In this document: positions 1 to 8,482 of the stretch, in pieces
Layout: every line of letters starts with the position of its first letter
Numbering within the stretch: the stretch's first letter is position 1
The notes under the pieces: model-generated
Databases searched by the model: none
What the model was told of the DNA's origin: nothing
What the model saw: the letters and a program-made list of their open reading frames with translations, nothing else
Assembly: GCA_012797605.1 (NCBI GenBank)
Contig: JAAZOT010000029.1
Span: 1 to 51,034, forward strand
Direction: 5' to 3'
DNA: 51,034 nucleotides
Origin: Spirochaetales bacterium
GTDB lineage: Bacteria > Spirochaetota > JAAYUW01
Made by a program: the position numbers and the translations under genes

Positions 1-1
1 T

Positions 2-514
2 TATATTTTAGATAATAGTTACGACAAGATTTATTATTCAACTTATTTTCCTGCTAAATTTGAAGACTATTCTGGTTGGCATAAATTTTTATCAAGTTTC
101 AAAGATAGTAAAAAATATAGGTTTAACGAGATAGATGCTGTATTCACTGAATATTATATAACAGATCTTTTTTGTAAAAAATATCCTTCATTTATAATGG
201 AAGATGATAGCGAAAATCTTTTTACAATAAATGAAATTTTAATAATTGACATTATGTATTATCTTCTGAATAAGTATATAGAGTATTGTAAAACAAATGG
301 AATATCTCAGATCTTTTATTCCCAAAACGCAGATTTAACTATTGGAGTTGGCTTAAATATATTAAATAAAGATAATCCGAATAATATAAATGGAGAACAG
401 TTAATTAAAAACTTTACAGATTTTTTTGAAAAATGGGTGTATCCAAATAGAATTAAAATGCTTTATGATATCTATAGAGCAAATAAATATTTTGGTTTTT
501 TATTACAAGATTAA
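2..514 (+). CDS. 3' end of an unrecognised protein (5' truncated by window edge)
   Basis: The reading frame is open from base 2 to the TAA at 512-514, so this is the last ~170 residues of a longer protein. The ATG at 197 is internal, because the frame upstream of it is open and protein-like (rich in aromatic residues, no stops). There are no membrane segments, cysteine clusters or motifs I recognise. The text is Tyr/Phe/Asn/Lys-rich like the 410-aa protein at 4273-5505. Both carry a short phrase of the form QIF-x(6-7)-(D)LT-G-G-NIL near the C-terminus, so distant paralogy is possible but weak. The gene sits alone before the M42 cluster. Function unknown. Confidence 0.7.
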   Translation, partial: YILDNSYDKIYYSTYFPAKFEDYSGWHKFLSSFKDSKKYRFNEIDAVFTEYYITDLFCKKYPSFIMEDDSENLFTINEILIIDIMYYLLNKYIEYCKTNGISQIFYSQNADLTIGVGLNILNKDNPNNINGEQLIKNFTDFFEKWVYPNRIKMLYDIYRANKYFGFLLQD

Positions 515-737
515 GGTCAATCAAGTTTCATTTTTTTATCTGCCTTTTTTACTAGCTTCATTATCATTTATTAGTTCTTTTTATTTTTTTTATTTTATCT
601 TTTTTTTATTTTTTTCTGGTTTTATTTTCATTTTATCTTTTCATCTATCTAATCAAATATTTTTATTTGTTTTATAATATTTCAGTTTATTTTTTATTTT
701 CTTTTATCCTCTTTTAAATTTTTATTAGACTTTTTAA

Positions 738-776
738 CCTCCTTTGTTATTATTAATCAAGTAAATAAAAAGGAGG
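738..776 (+). promoter_or_regulatory. Inverted repeat that could mask the ribosome binding site of the first M42 gene
   Basis: CCTCCTTT at 738-745 is the exact reverse complement of AAAGGAGG at 769-776, with 23 nt between. The second arm contains the AGGAGG Shine-Dalgarno that sits 6 nt before the GTG start at 783. A folded leader would hide the ribosome binding site. Seen directly: the repeat and the SD. Inferred: that it folds in RNA and controls translation. Any gene with a full anti-SD match upstream would look like this, so chance is possible. Confidence 0.35.
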
Positions 777-782
777 AATCTT

Positions 783-1838
783 GTGGAGCAATATGATGCT
801 TTTATAAGCGAGCTTTTAAAGATTCCAGCAATAACTGGTTTTGAAGAGAAAGCCGCAAAATTCATAGAGAAATCTATGAAACCTTTATGTGATAAAGTAG
901 AAATCGATGTTATGGGCAATGTTATAGCCTATAAAAAAGGTAATGGAAAGGAAAAAGCAAAGATTCTTTTTGAGACTCATTATGACCAGATAGGCATAAT
1001 GATAACAAAGATTGAGGAAAATGGAATCTTGCGATTTGCAAATGTTGGTGGTATCAATAAAAAAGCACTACCAGGGAAAAGAGTAAAGATATTTGGAAAA
1101 GAAGAAGTTTTTGGAATCATTGGAACTAAGCCACCACATCTTATGTCAGATGATGAAATAAAGAAGATTGATCCATTAAACAAACTCTTTATAGATTGTG
1201 GCTATAATAAAGAAGAGATAGAAAAGATTGTAAGTGTTGGAGATATTGGTATTGTCGATTTTGAACCTCAAAAGTTAGTTGGTTCATCTTATATGTCCGC
1301 TGGATTTGATGATAAGGCTGGAGCAATGGTTTTATATATGGCAGCAAATCTACTTTCAAAGATGCCACCATATCATGATATTTACTTTTGCTTTTCAGTT
1401 CAAGAAGAAGTTGGTCTTCGTGGAGCAAAAACAGCTGCCTATGCAATAGATCCAGATTATGCAATAAGTTGTGATGTTACATTTGGAGATCCAGTTGGAA
1501 ATCCTTTTAAGTTATCTGTAGGTAAAGGACCTGCAATTTCTTTTGGACCTGGTCATACTCCATCTTTTGTTAAAAAAATAAAAAAGATAGCTGAGCAGGA
1601 GGATATTCCATATCAATTTGAAATCGAACCAAGACCAGGTGGAACAGATGCCGCTATCATTCAAATCTCTCGAAAGGGTGTTAGAACAGCATTACTTGGT
1701 ATACCTCTTAGATACATGCATTCACAGATTGAAATAATAAGTACAAAAGATCTTTATAGAGCTGCAAAATTATATGCAAATATTGCAGTTAGTGAAGAGC
1801 TTTTAGCAAAAGATCAGGAGAAGAACGATGATAAATAG
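783..1838 (+). CDS. M42 family metallo-aminopeptidase, copy 1
   Basis: A 351-aa cytoplasmic di-metal aminopeptidase of the M42 (FrvX/YsdC/TET) family, which trims N-terminal residues from peptides. Metal ligands and catalytic residues can be read off: H66 and D68 in THYD, D176/D177 in FDD, E208/E209 in QEEVG, D231 in CDVT and H313 in YMHS. The GGTDA loop near 287-291 is also present. The first ligand motif is THYD instead of the usual AHMD, but the ligating His and Asp are kept. The start is GTG at 783, chosen because AGGAGG lies 6 nt upstream. It overlaps the next M42 gene by 11 nt, so the two are translationally coupled. Length is normal for the family. Substrate preference cannot be told from sequence. 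Confidence 0.93.
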   Translation: MEQYDAFISELLKIPAITGFEEKAAKFIEKSMKPLCDKVEIDVMGNVIAYKKGNGKEKAKILFETHYDQIGIMITKIEENGILRFANVGGINKKALPGKRVKIFGKEEVFGIIGTKPPHLMSDDEIKKIDPLNKLFIDCGYNKEEIEKIVSVGDIGIVDFEPQKLVGSSYMSAGFDDKAGAMVLYMAANLLSKMPPYHDIYFCFSVQEEVGLRGAKTAAYAIDPDYAISCDVTFGDPVGNPFKLSVGKGPAISFGPGHTPSFVKKIKKIAEQEDIPYQFEIEPRPGGTDAAIIQISRKGVRTALLGIPLRYMHSQIEIISTKDLYRAAKLYANIAVSEELLAKDQEKNDDK

Positions 1839-2850
1839 GCTTGAGATATATTCGAATATAAATGCTGGAAGCGGAAATGAGGATAAGATTGTCGAACAAA
1901 TAAAAAAAGACATTAAAGATAAGGTTAAAGATATTGAAATAAATCCAATAGGCAATCTTATTGCAAGGCTTCCTGGAAAGACTAAAAATAATGTTTTACT
2001 TACTGCCCATATGGATGAAGTATCTTTAATGGTTAGAGATATTGAGGAAAATGGACTTATTAAGTTTTCAGCTGTTGGAGGGTTTATCCCAAAAATTTTA
2101 CCAGCCACTCAAGTAATTATTGGAAATAAGAAAATTCCTGGTGCAATAGCAATAAAAACCCTTCATTTTTCTTCGGCAGCAGAACTATCTAGCGCAGATG
2201 AGATTCGAGATATGTATATAGATATAGGAGCTTCTTCAAAAGCAGAGGCAAATGGTGTTCAGATCGGAGACTATATCTATTTTACTTCGAAGTTTTTTAA
2301 GCAGGGTTCTTACCTTTTTGGGAAGGCTTTTGATGATAGGGCAGGTTGTTGTGCCATAACTGAAGCTATTTTAAGTGGTCCATATGAAACTTCTATTTAT
2401 GCAAGTTACAATGTTTCGGAAGAAGTTGGCTTAAGAGGAGGATATGTATGTGCATTTGATGTTGAAAACCTACTTTTTAACCTAAATCTTGAAGGCACTA
2501 CATGTTCAGATAGAGAAATTGAAAAAACTTACTCCCCTTCAACAGAACTTGGGAAAGGCCCAGCCTTCACAATAATGGATAATTCATCTATTGCAAATAG
2601 AAAACTTCTTGATTTTGCAATAGAAGTTGCAAAGAAAAACAAGATACCTTATCAATTCAAAAGAACAGTAACTGGTGGAACAGATAGTGGAGCAATAGCT
2701 TTGACTCAAAGTGGAGTTGCTTCCATAACATTATCAGTACCAGTTAGATATATCCATTCCCCTTGGTCTATTATTCATGAAGAAGATTATAAAAATTATA
2801 TAAAACTTGCAATCGCTATAGTTAAAGAGGCTCATAATTTTAAGTCATAA
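1828..2850 (+). CDS. M42 family metallo-aminopeptidase, copy 2
   Basis: A 340-aa paralogue of the preceding gene, starting at an ATG inside its last codons. The AGGAG at 1817-1821 lies within the upstream gene. Visible M42 residues are H61 and D63 (AHMD), D169/D170 (FDD), E198/E199 (SEEVGLRGG), E222 (LNLEGTT) and H310 (YIHS). The fourth ligand is Glu instead of the Asp of copies 1 and 3, a variation known within M42. It suggests this copy belongs to a different subgroup and is not a recent duplicate. M42 enzymes often assemble into dodecameric tetrahedral particles, so mixed assembly with the neighbours is possible but is inference. Confidence 0.93.
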   Translation: MINRLEIYSNINAGSGNEDKIVEQIKKDIKDKVKDIEINPIGNLIARLPGKTKNNVLLTAHMDEVSLMVRDIEENGLIKFSAVGGFIPKILPATQVIIGNKKIPGAIAIKTLHFSSAAELSSADEIRDMYIDIGASSKAEANGVQIGDYIYFTSKFFKQGSYLFGKAFDDRAGCCAITEAILSGPYETSIYASYNVSEEVGLRGGYVCAFDVENLLFNLNLEGTTCSDREIEKTYSPSTELGKGPAFTIMDNSSIANRKLLDFAIEVAKKNKIPYQFKRTVTGGTDSGAIALTQSGVASITLSVPVRYIHSPWSIIHEEDYKNYIKLAIAIVKEAHNFKS

Positions 2851-2878
2851 AAACCGTTGAGGATTATAAAAAGCATGT

Positions 2879-2942
2879 TAGAATTATTAGAAACTGGGTA
2901 GAATTATAAATAGAATTATAAAAAAGAAGTTAGAATTATAAA
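2879..2942 (+). repeat. Four direct copies of TAGAATTAT(AAA) in an intergenic gap
   Basis: The 279-nt gap between M42 copies 2 and 3 contains TAGAATTAT at 2879, 2899, 2911 and 2931; the last three extend to TAGAATTATAAA. AAACTGG follows the first and last copies (2891-2897 and 2942-2948), so the outer pair forms a longer imperfect repeat. The rest of the gap is A-rich with no ORF and no GC hairpin. It could be slippage-generated simple sequence or protein-binding sites; nothing favours either. Confidence 0.55.
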
Positions 2943-3129
2943 AACTGGTAAAGACCAATGAAATTTACTGAATTTAGTATAATAATTTAATAACAAAATT
3001 AAATTTATGAGATCTGAAAATGATAAAGTTTAGGATATTAAAATAAAAAAGTACTGGATAGTAAAATGAAAAAGTAAATGAATTTAATTATATGAAAGAG
3101 AAAAAATAATTTAAGATTAGGAGAAAGAT

Positions 3130-4131
3130 ATGTTAAAAAAATATGGTTTTGTTTTTACTGAGTTTGGGACCTCTGGAAGAGAAGATAAGATCAGAGAATC
3201 AATAGCAAAATATCTGAAAGGTAAGGTCGATAAAATCGATGTCGATGTTAATGGAAGTTTAATCTGTCTTAAAAAAGGGAATGGCAAAAACAAGAAGAAA
3301 CTAATGTTTGCTGCTCATATGGATGCTATCGGTTTTATCATTACTCATATAGATAAGAATGGATTTTTAAGATTTTCTGCGGTTGGATATCAGCCTTCGT
3401 ATAGAATAGTATCAAAACAGGTAATCTTTGAAAATCAAGTTAGAGGGGTCATTGGAATTGAAAAAGATGAAGATTTCAAATCTATTACCGAGAAAAAGCT
3501 ATTTATAGATATTGGAGCAAATAGTAAAGATGAAGCCGAGAAAATGGTTGAAATTGGCATGACTGCCATTATGGTCAATAATCCTTTTGAACAAAACAAT
3601 AAACTTTTTTCTTCCTACCTTGATGATAGGATAGGATGTGCAATCTTACTCGAACTTATAGATAATATAAAAGAGCCATATCATGATGTTTACTATGTTT
3701 TTACCTCTCAGGAAGAGGTTGGTGTTAGAGGGGCTAAGACAAGTTCATACTCTGTAGAACCAGATCTCGGTATTGCTTTAGATGTTACAGTTGCTTCTGA
3801 CACTCCTGAAGTGGAGTTTGCATCATCAACTTCATTTGGTAAAGGGGCAGCTATAAAGGTAATGGATAGAGGTATAATTGTTGCAAAAAAACTTGTCGAT
3901 TTTCTAGTTCAACTATGCGAAAAAAATAAGATTCCTTACCAAAAAGAGATTTTAACTATGGGTGCAACTGATGCTATGGCTATACAGCAAACAAAAGGTG
4001 GAATAATCGCTGGAACTATCTCTATCCCTACAAGATATGTTCATAGTGCAAATGAAGTCTGTGATTTAGGCGATGTTGAATCTTCTGTAAAACTTTGTGG
4101 GAAGATAGCTGAGACAGAATTTCCATTTTAG
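3130..4131 (+). CDS. M42 family metallo-aminopeptidase, copy 3
   Basis: A 333-aa third M42 paralogue. Ligand and catalytic residues are H63 and D65 (AHMD), D165/D166 (LDD), E195/E196 (QEEVGVRGA), D218 (LDVT) and H305 (YVHS). The GATDA loop replaces the GGTD seen in the other two copies. AGGAG at 3119-3123 lies 6 nt before the ATG. A 279-nt gap with short repeats separates it from copy 2, so it may have its own promoter. It resembles copy 1 (QEEVG, Asp ligand) more than copy 2. Expected role is cytoplasmic peptide breakdown; the window has no oligopeptide permease operon, only a distant orphan binding protein at 37.6 kb. Confidence 0.93.
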   Translation: MLKKYGFVFTEFGTSGREDKIRESIAKYLKGKVDKIDVDVNGSLICLKKGNGKNKKKLMFAAHMDAIGFIITHIDKNGFLRFSAVGYQPSYRIVSKQVIFENQVRGVIGIEKDEDFKSITEKKLFIDIGANSKDEAEKMVEIGMTAIMVNNPFEQNNKLFSSYLDDRIGCAILLELIDNIKEPYHDVYYVFTSQEEVGVRGAKTSSYSVEPDLGIALDVTVASDTPEVEFASSTSFGKGAAIKVMDRGIIVAKKLVDFLVQLCEKNKIPYQKEILTMGATDAMAIQQTKGGIIAGTISIPTRYVHSANEVCDLGDVESSVKLCGKIAETEFPF

Positions 4132-4272
4132 TTATCTTCAAATGTGGTTTACTATTGTTTTTGCTATTTTTATAATATTATTTTGAATATATTTTATTTA
4201 TTAAATATATTTTGTATAAACGATAAATGTATCTGTTTACCAAAATGATTTTAATTTAAGTTAAAAATAGAT

Positions 4273-5505
4273 ATGAGTGAAGAAAAGTTGAAAAAGGTAA
4301 ATAAAGGGAAAAATTGCATATTTTGGTCATTTTCAGGTCAAAAGCAGTTTTTCCCTTACTCTTATAATTCTGTTTTTGGTTTTTATGAAACAAGAAGCAG
4401 CAATTTGTTAAAAGATTATCTTGCAAAAGGGTTGACTTTATTTAATTCAGATTTTTATCAAGATGAAAAAATAATAAAAAATTATCAGTCAAAAACTTCC
4501 CCCGAAAGGGTTTTTAATGCCATCTATTGTGGTAAATTAATTAGGCCTTTTACTACATATAAAGATAATCTTGATGAATATGAAAATCCAGATTTCTTAA
4601 GATTTTATTTCGATAATTTTGGCTATCTCTATGTGAATAATTTTACAAACATCTATGAGAATATTAATTTTTTCTGTTCATCAGAAAAAAGAAGTCTACT
4701 GAATCCAATAAAAATTTATAAAAAGGAAAAATTAAAAAATGATCTAAGTGAAGTTGAATATTTAATAGATCTTACTAAAAAAGAAAACAAAGAAGAAAAT
4801 AAAAAAGGAAATAAAAGAGATATTGATATTTTCTACTTTGAAACCTTTCCATACTGGTTCAAAAAAGAAGATATTATAAGACTTGAGAAATATTATGAAG
4901 ATAATAAAGATAATATTGAAAATTTTTCTCTTCCTCTGAAATTTCTTTATAAATATTATCTTGATAAATTTTATTTAAAAATTGGATATGATTCTAATAA
5001 AATAGTTGAAAGATATATAAATATTCAAAAAGCATGGATTTATCTAATCTTTTGCATTAAAAATAAAGAGAATTTTATTATTTTAGATGGTAGTTATTCG
5101 GATTTTAAGTTTTTCCCTTTTTTATCAGGGTATTTGCCACAGAAAAGTCGGGTAGACCAGATATTCGATCTTTACTTATTTGGTGATAACCTTACTTTTG
5201 GAATGGGGAAAAATATCCTTATAGTCAATAACCAAGAAAGGTTAAATACAGAAAATAGCTTTTCTAATCAACCTTATTTTAATCCATTTGGTTTTGAACT
5301 TTTGTATTCAAATATAAGAAGATGTATATGGCAACCTCATTATTCGGTTTTGTTAAGATATTTGTATATTATAGAAAGCAGAAAGAATGTTGAGGTAATT
5401 GGACCGTACATTTATCTTGAAGAAGGCAAACCTTTTACAATTCCCTTAAAAATTCCAGAAGAGATATTTTATTTTATATTAAGACAATTACCAAATAAAA
5501 AATAA
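4273..5505 (+). CDS. Unrecognised 410-aa protein
   Basis: A long single frame with ATG at 4273; no clear Shine-Dalgarno is visible. There is no signal peptide or membrane segment. It is rich in Tyr, Phe, Lys, Asn and Glu. A Lys/Glu-rich, probably disordered stretch lies around residues 155-183, followed by mixed alpha/beta-like sequence. The C-terminal third has a GDNLTFGMGKN phrase and an RRCIWQPHYS segment, neither of which I can assign to a family. It follows the M42 genes on the same strand after 141 nt and precedes two other unrecognised genes. The truncated gene at the window start may be a distant relative. I cannot propose a function. Confidence 0.75.
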   Translation: MSEEKLKKVNKGKNCIFWSFSGQKQFFPYSYNSVFGFYETRSSNLLKDYLAKGLTLFNSDFYQDEKIIKNYQSKTSPERVFNAIYCGKLIRPFTTYKDNLDEYENPDFLRFYFDNFGYLYVNNFTNIYENINFFCSSEKRSLLNPIKIYKKEKLKNDLSEVEYLIDLTKKENKEENKKGNKRDIDIFYFETFPYWFKKEDIIRLEKYYEDNKDNIENFSLPLKFLYKYYLDKFYLKIGYDSNKIVERYINIQKAWIYLIFCIKNKENFIILDGSYSDFKFFPFLSGYLPQKSRVDQIFDLYLFGDNLTFGMGKNILIVNNQERLNTENSFSNQPYFNPFGFELLYSNIRRCIWQPHYSVLLRYLYIIESRKNVEVIGPYIYLEEGKPFTIPLKIPEEIFYFILRQLPNKK

Positions 5506-5587
5506 TATATTATAATAAAAAAGAAGAAAAAAATAACTTTATTTACTCTCATATAACCGAATTAATAAAAAAGAATTGGAAAAAGAT

Positions 5588-5875
5588 ATGACTTTATTTG
5601 TCATTTCAGATATGTTTTTTGGGGTTATTCTTGCTTTTGCAGCTATAATGTTCTGGGAAAGGAACAATAAAAATCAAAGCATGTTTATGTTAGTCTTAGC
5701 TGCACTTTTCAATTACCTATATTCTTTTTTTAGAGTATTAGAGCAGGTAAAGGTTATACCATCAGATTGGTTTTTTTCTATTGGTAATTTCCCTTTGATA
5801 AAATATTTAATAATACTTTTTTCTATGATTTTTTTTATTCTTGGCCTTTCTAAAATTAAAGATGAAAAAATTTAA
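5588..5875 (+). CDS. Small membrane protein, about three TM segments
   Basis: 95 residues from ATG 5588. A TTG four codons earlier at 5576 is possible, but the GGAAAAAG before the ATG fits it better. Three hydrophobic stretches are visible: the N-terminal VISDMFFGVILAFAAIMF region, a central LVLAALFNYLYSFF region and a C-terminal LIILFSMIFFILGL region. The tail is Lys-rich. The family is not recognised. The last 14 nt overlap the start of the next gene, so the two are probably co-translated and may work together at the cytoplasmic membrane. Confidence 0.65.
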   Translation: MTLFVISDMFFGVILAFAAIMFWERNNKNQSMFMLVLAALFNYLYSFFRVLEQVKVIPSDWFFSIGNFPLIKYLIILFSMIFFILGLSKIKDEKI

Positions 5876-6497
5876 TTTTAATAAAATTGTATTTATTTCT
5901 TTCTTGATCTTTTCCCTTATTACTTTTATATTCAACTTTGATAACAAGTTAAAAGCAGATCCAATAATTTATGCTGAACAGTATTATCTTTTATATGCAA
6001 AATCAAATAACTTTCAATCTGTAAATATTGAACAAAATATTTTTTATCTTCAAAGAGCACTTATGGCTCCTTTTGCTCCAGTAGTTCAGGCACTTTGTAA
6101 AATAACTACTCAGGAACAATACATTAGATATAAGTATTTATTTAAAATGCACTGCAATTTCCTTATAATGCGAAGCTATATACAACTTGCTTCTAGGTTT
6201 GATAAAGAAGAAGTTTATTTTTATAATTATTTATATAAGGAAATGATTATAGAAAGTTTGAAAGTGGCAAAATATTACTATGAGCTTGCACTTCCTTATT
6301 GGCAAGAAGCCATAAAAGAGGCAAATAATGCAACAACTTTTCAAAAATACAAGATTGATATTCCACAATGGGAAGATGAACAGGCAAAGATTCTTTCTGG
6401 TGTCTATAAGTATGATGAAATAATCTATAGCAGACTTGAAAATCTACTGAAAAATTTAGCTTTCTTGGAAAATTGGTCGGATTCTTTCAATCAATAA
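5862..6497 (+). CDS. Exported helical protein of unknown function
   Basis: 211 residues from ATG 5862. A TTG in the same frame at 5841 would prefix seven residues and is less likely, because the ATG opens a typical signal peptide: MKK, a hydrophobic core to about residue 24, and a KLKADP cleavage region. The mature part is helical, Tyr/Leu-rich and TPR-like, with a YIRYKYLFKMH segment and a late PQWEDEQ segment. From memory these phrases resemble a conserved exported protein of spirochaetes, but I cannot name it. It overlaps the preceding small membrane gene by 14 nt and the opposing STAS gene by 11 nt at its 3' end. Confidence 0.72.
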   Translation: MKKFNFNKIVFISFLIFSLITFIFNFDNKLKADPIIYAEQYYLLYAKSNNFQSVNIEQNIFYLQRALMAPFAPVVQALCKITTQEQYIRYKYLFKMHCNFLIMRSYIQLASRFDKEEVYFYNYLYKEMIIESLKVAKYYYELALPYWQEAIKEANNATTFQKYKIDIPQWEDEQAKILSGVYKYDEIIYSRLENLLKNLAFLENWSDSFNQ

Positions 6498-6801
6498 TAA
6501 AAAAATCATTGAATCCAAGGGATAAAAGTATTCTTTTGATATTAGAAGAAAGATTAAAAAATCTGAATTTTATTCCAAATTTTTTATACCTTTTTTGAAA
6601 ATAAAGAAATTTGGCAAGAATTGATGAGTTAATCGAGACAAGGTAAGAACAATCGATTGAGATTGAATTAATCTTCTTGTTTATACATTCCGAAATTTGA
6701 TCAAAAAAATCTTGCACCTTATTTTTACTATCACTATTTTCTTCTTTTAGTAACTGATCAAAATCTATTTTTGGAAAGATAATTATAATTTCTTTTTCCA
6801 T
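6487..6801 (-). CDS. STAS-domain protein (anti-sigma-factor-antagonist type)
   Basis: 104 residues with the STAS pattern: a beta strand (SISIDCSYL), the loop INSS at 57-60 where SpoIIAA/RsbV-type proteins carry their phosphorylatable serine, a helix, then the FRFFNLSSNIKRILLSLGF stretch typical of the C-terminal strand-helix. S59 or S60 would be the phospho-acceptor. Residues 20-40 form a charged insert. No switch kinase or sigma factor gene lies nearby, so its partners are elsewhere. The gene is convergent with, and overlaps by 11 nt, the exported-protein gene at 5862. It lies 180 nt downstream of the beta-propeller lipoprotein on the same strand; that gap is AT-rich with no visible terminator. 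Confidence 0.72.
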   Translation of the reverse strand: MEKEIIIIFPKIDFDQLLKEENSDSKNKVQDFFDQISECINKKINSISIDCSYLVSINSSILAKFLYFQKRYKKFGIKFRFFNLSSNIKRILLSLGFNDFFIID

Positions 6802-6981
6802 CTATTTAGAATTTTTTATACTTTTATTAATTTTTTCTTTTTTACTTTAACCAAAAGTCAGAAACATTTCTTTTAAGACATGATTGATTTAAAAAGCAAG
6901 ATTAAGTTTTATAATTTAATATTTTACAAGAAATTAGCATAATTTATTTAAATTTAAATATTTTACATTTTTCTTTTAGTT

Positions 6982-8445
6982 TTAATTGTTTCCATTAAAA
7001 ATAGAAATAAATATATCACAATCTGGTGGCTCTTGAGTAGTTTTATTCTTTGCTTCAGAGAAGTTTATAGAATAATCAGCATAGTTTATTGATAAATCGT
7101 TCAAATAACCATTTATGGTAGTAATTGAACCATTTTTGTTAGTAAAGCTTAAATTTGGGTCAGATGACTTAGCATCCGAAATTTTATACCATTTACCATA
7201 AAAATTATTATAATTATAATTTCCGCCATAGACCTGTCCAAATATTACCATTTTATTATCACTTGTTATTCCTATTCCTTTTATTCTATGTTCACATATA
7301 TTATTTGAATCTTTTCCAGTATAATATAGTATTGATTGCACACATTCCCCATTGGTTTTATTTAATTTTAATAGTATTGCATCTCCAGAATCTTTGTCAA
7401 AAGGTTCTATCCCTATTCTTCCACCAATATAAATATAATTTCCAATCACTTTAACGATATGTGTATTATTTCTATCATTATAAATATAATTGAAAAGTTT
7501 GCACCAGAGCAGGTTACCTTCTTTACTTGTTTTGAAAACAAAAAGCCCAGTTTGAACTCCAGTTACATAAAGTGAAAAATAAACACCAGAATCATCAATA
7601 TCAATAGAGCTTATCCTTGAACCATAGAACGAATTTAAATATTTAATAAATACAACTTCAGAACTTGAATTAAAATTTTTTATTTTTGCGATAAAAGGAT
7701 TCGATCCTTCTACTCCTCCTAAAAAAATATCTCCATTCGAATCTGCTTTTATAGCATAGGCTCTTTTTGATGTTCCAGATGTTATTTCAAGTTCATTTTG
7801 AGAAATTAAATTTAAATTTTTATCAAAACATAAGATTGGTATCTTATTTTCTCCTGTACTTCCAGAAACATAAATTTTATTATCTTGATAGTTAATTGTA
7901 TAACCCATAGTTTCAGCTGATGCTATTTCATTTGAATATTTTCTCCATTTTTTTGATGCCATTAAACTTCCATCAACTGAATTTAATTTTATTAAAACCA
8001 AACTGTAAAATTGTCCACTTCCTCCATCTCCTTTAGTAACAATGTAAAGATTACCATCTTCATCTATATTCATACTTAAAGATGCTCCACCTGTTAAATC
8101 ATTTTCTGTAATATCAGGTTGTAATATATTCATACTATTTAAACTTAACAATTTAACCCAGGATAATGTGTAATTTGAACCAATTTTGGCAACGATAATA
8201 CTGCTTTTTGAATTCATATCTACTATATTCATAGAAGTATAAATATTATTAGCACTATCTATAACCATTGCTCCAGCTTTTTCATCATCATTATTTCCAG
8301 AATTTCCCAAGACTAAATCTTTGATTAAAGAAATGTCTGCCAAAGTAAAGTTATCATCAGAATTATCAAATAGATCACAAGATATATATAGAGAAAAAAA
8401 TATAACTAAAATTATAAATGCGATTATGAGGTAACGATTTTTCAT
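6982..8445 (-). CDS. Secreted lipoprotein with beta-propeller-like repeats
   Basis: 487 residues. The signal peptide ends in a lipobox, LYIS-C with Cys23, so this is a lipid-anchored envelope protein. The mature part has repeating blocks of the pattern 'I-D-x-x-G-N-I-Y ... hydrophobic strand ... L-x-K-x-N' (for example around DEDGNLYIVTK, DSNGDIFLGGV and DDSGVYFSL). That pattern is typical of SBBP/NHL-like propeller blades; I count about six to seven. No catalytic motif is seen. GGGAGG sits 7-8 nt before the ATG. It is the last long gene of a minus-strand group that begins with the TPM genes. Function is unknown; such proteins usually bind ligands or structure the surface. Confidence 0.8.
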   Translation of the reverse strand: MKNRYLIIAFIILVIFFSLYISCDLFDNSDDNFTLADISLIKDLVLGNSGNNDDEKAGAMVIDSANNIYTSMNIVDMNSKSSIIVAKIGSNYTLSWVKLLSLNSMNILQPDITENDLTGGASLSMNIDEDGNLYIVTKGDGGSGQFYSLVLIKLNSVDGSLMASKKWRKYSNEIASAETMGYTINYQDNKIYVSGSTGENKIPILCFDKNLNLISQNELEITSGTSKRAYAIKADSNGDIFLGGVEGSNPFIAKIKNFNSSSEVVFIKYLNSFYGSRISSIDIDDSGVYFSLYVTGVQTGLFVFKTSKEGNLLWCKLFNYIYNDRNNTHIVKVIGNYIYIGGRIGIEPFDKDSGDAILLKLNKTNGECVQSILYYTGKDSNNICEHRIKGIGITSDNKMVIFGQVYGGNYNYNNFYGKWYKISDAKSSDPNLSFTNKNGSITTINGYLNDLSINYADYSINFSEAKNKTTQEPPDCDIFISIFNGNN

Positions 8446-8482
8446 AATTTACCTCCCTGGATTTTTTTTCTTTGTAGTTTTA

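Noticed and set aside
426-677. 83-codon plus-strand frame running from the end of the first gene into the T-rich gap
   Set aside because: It overlaps the real gene in another frame and then reads only Phe/Leu/Ile/Ser codons from T-tracts; no ribosome site.
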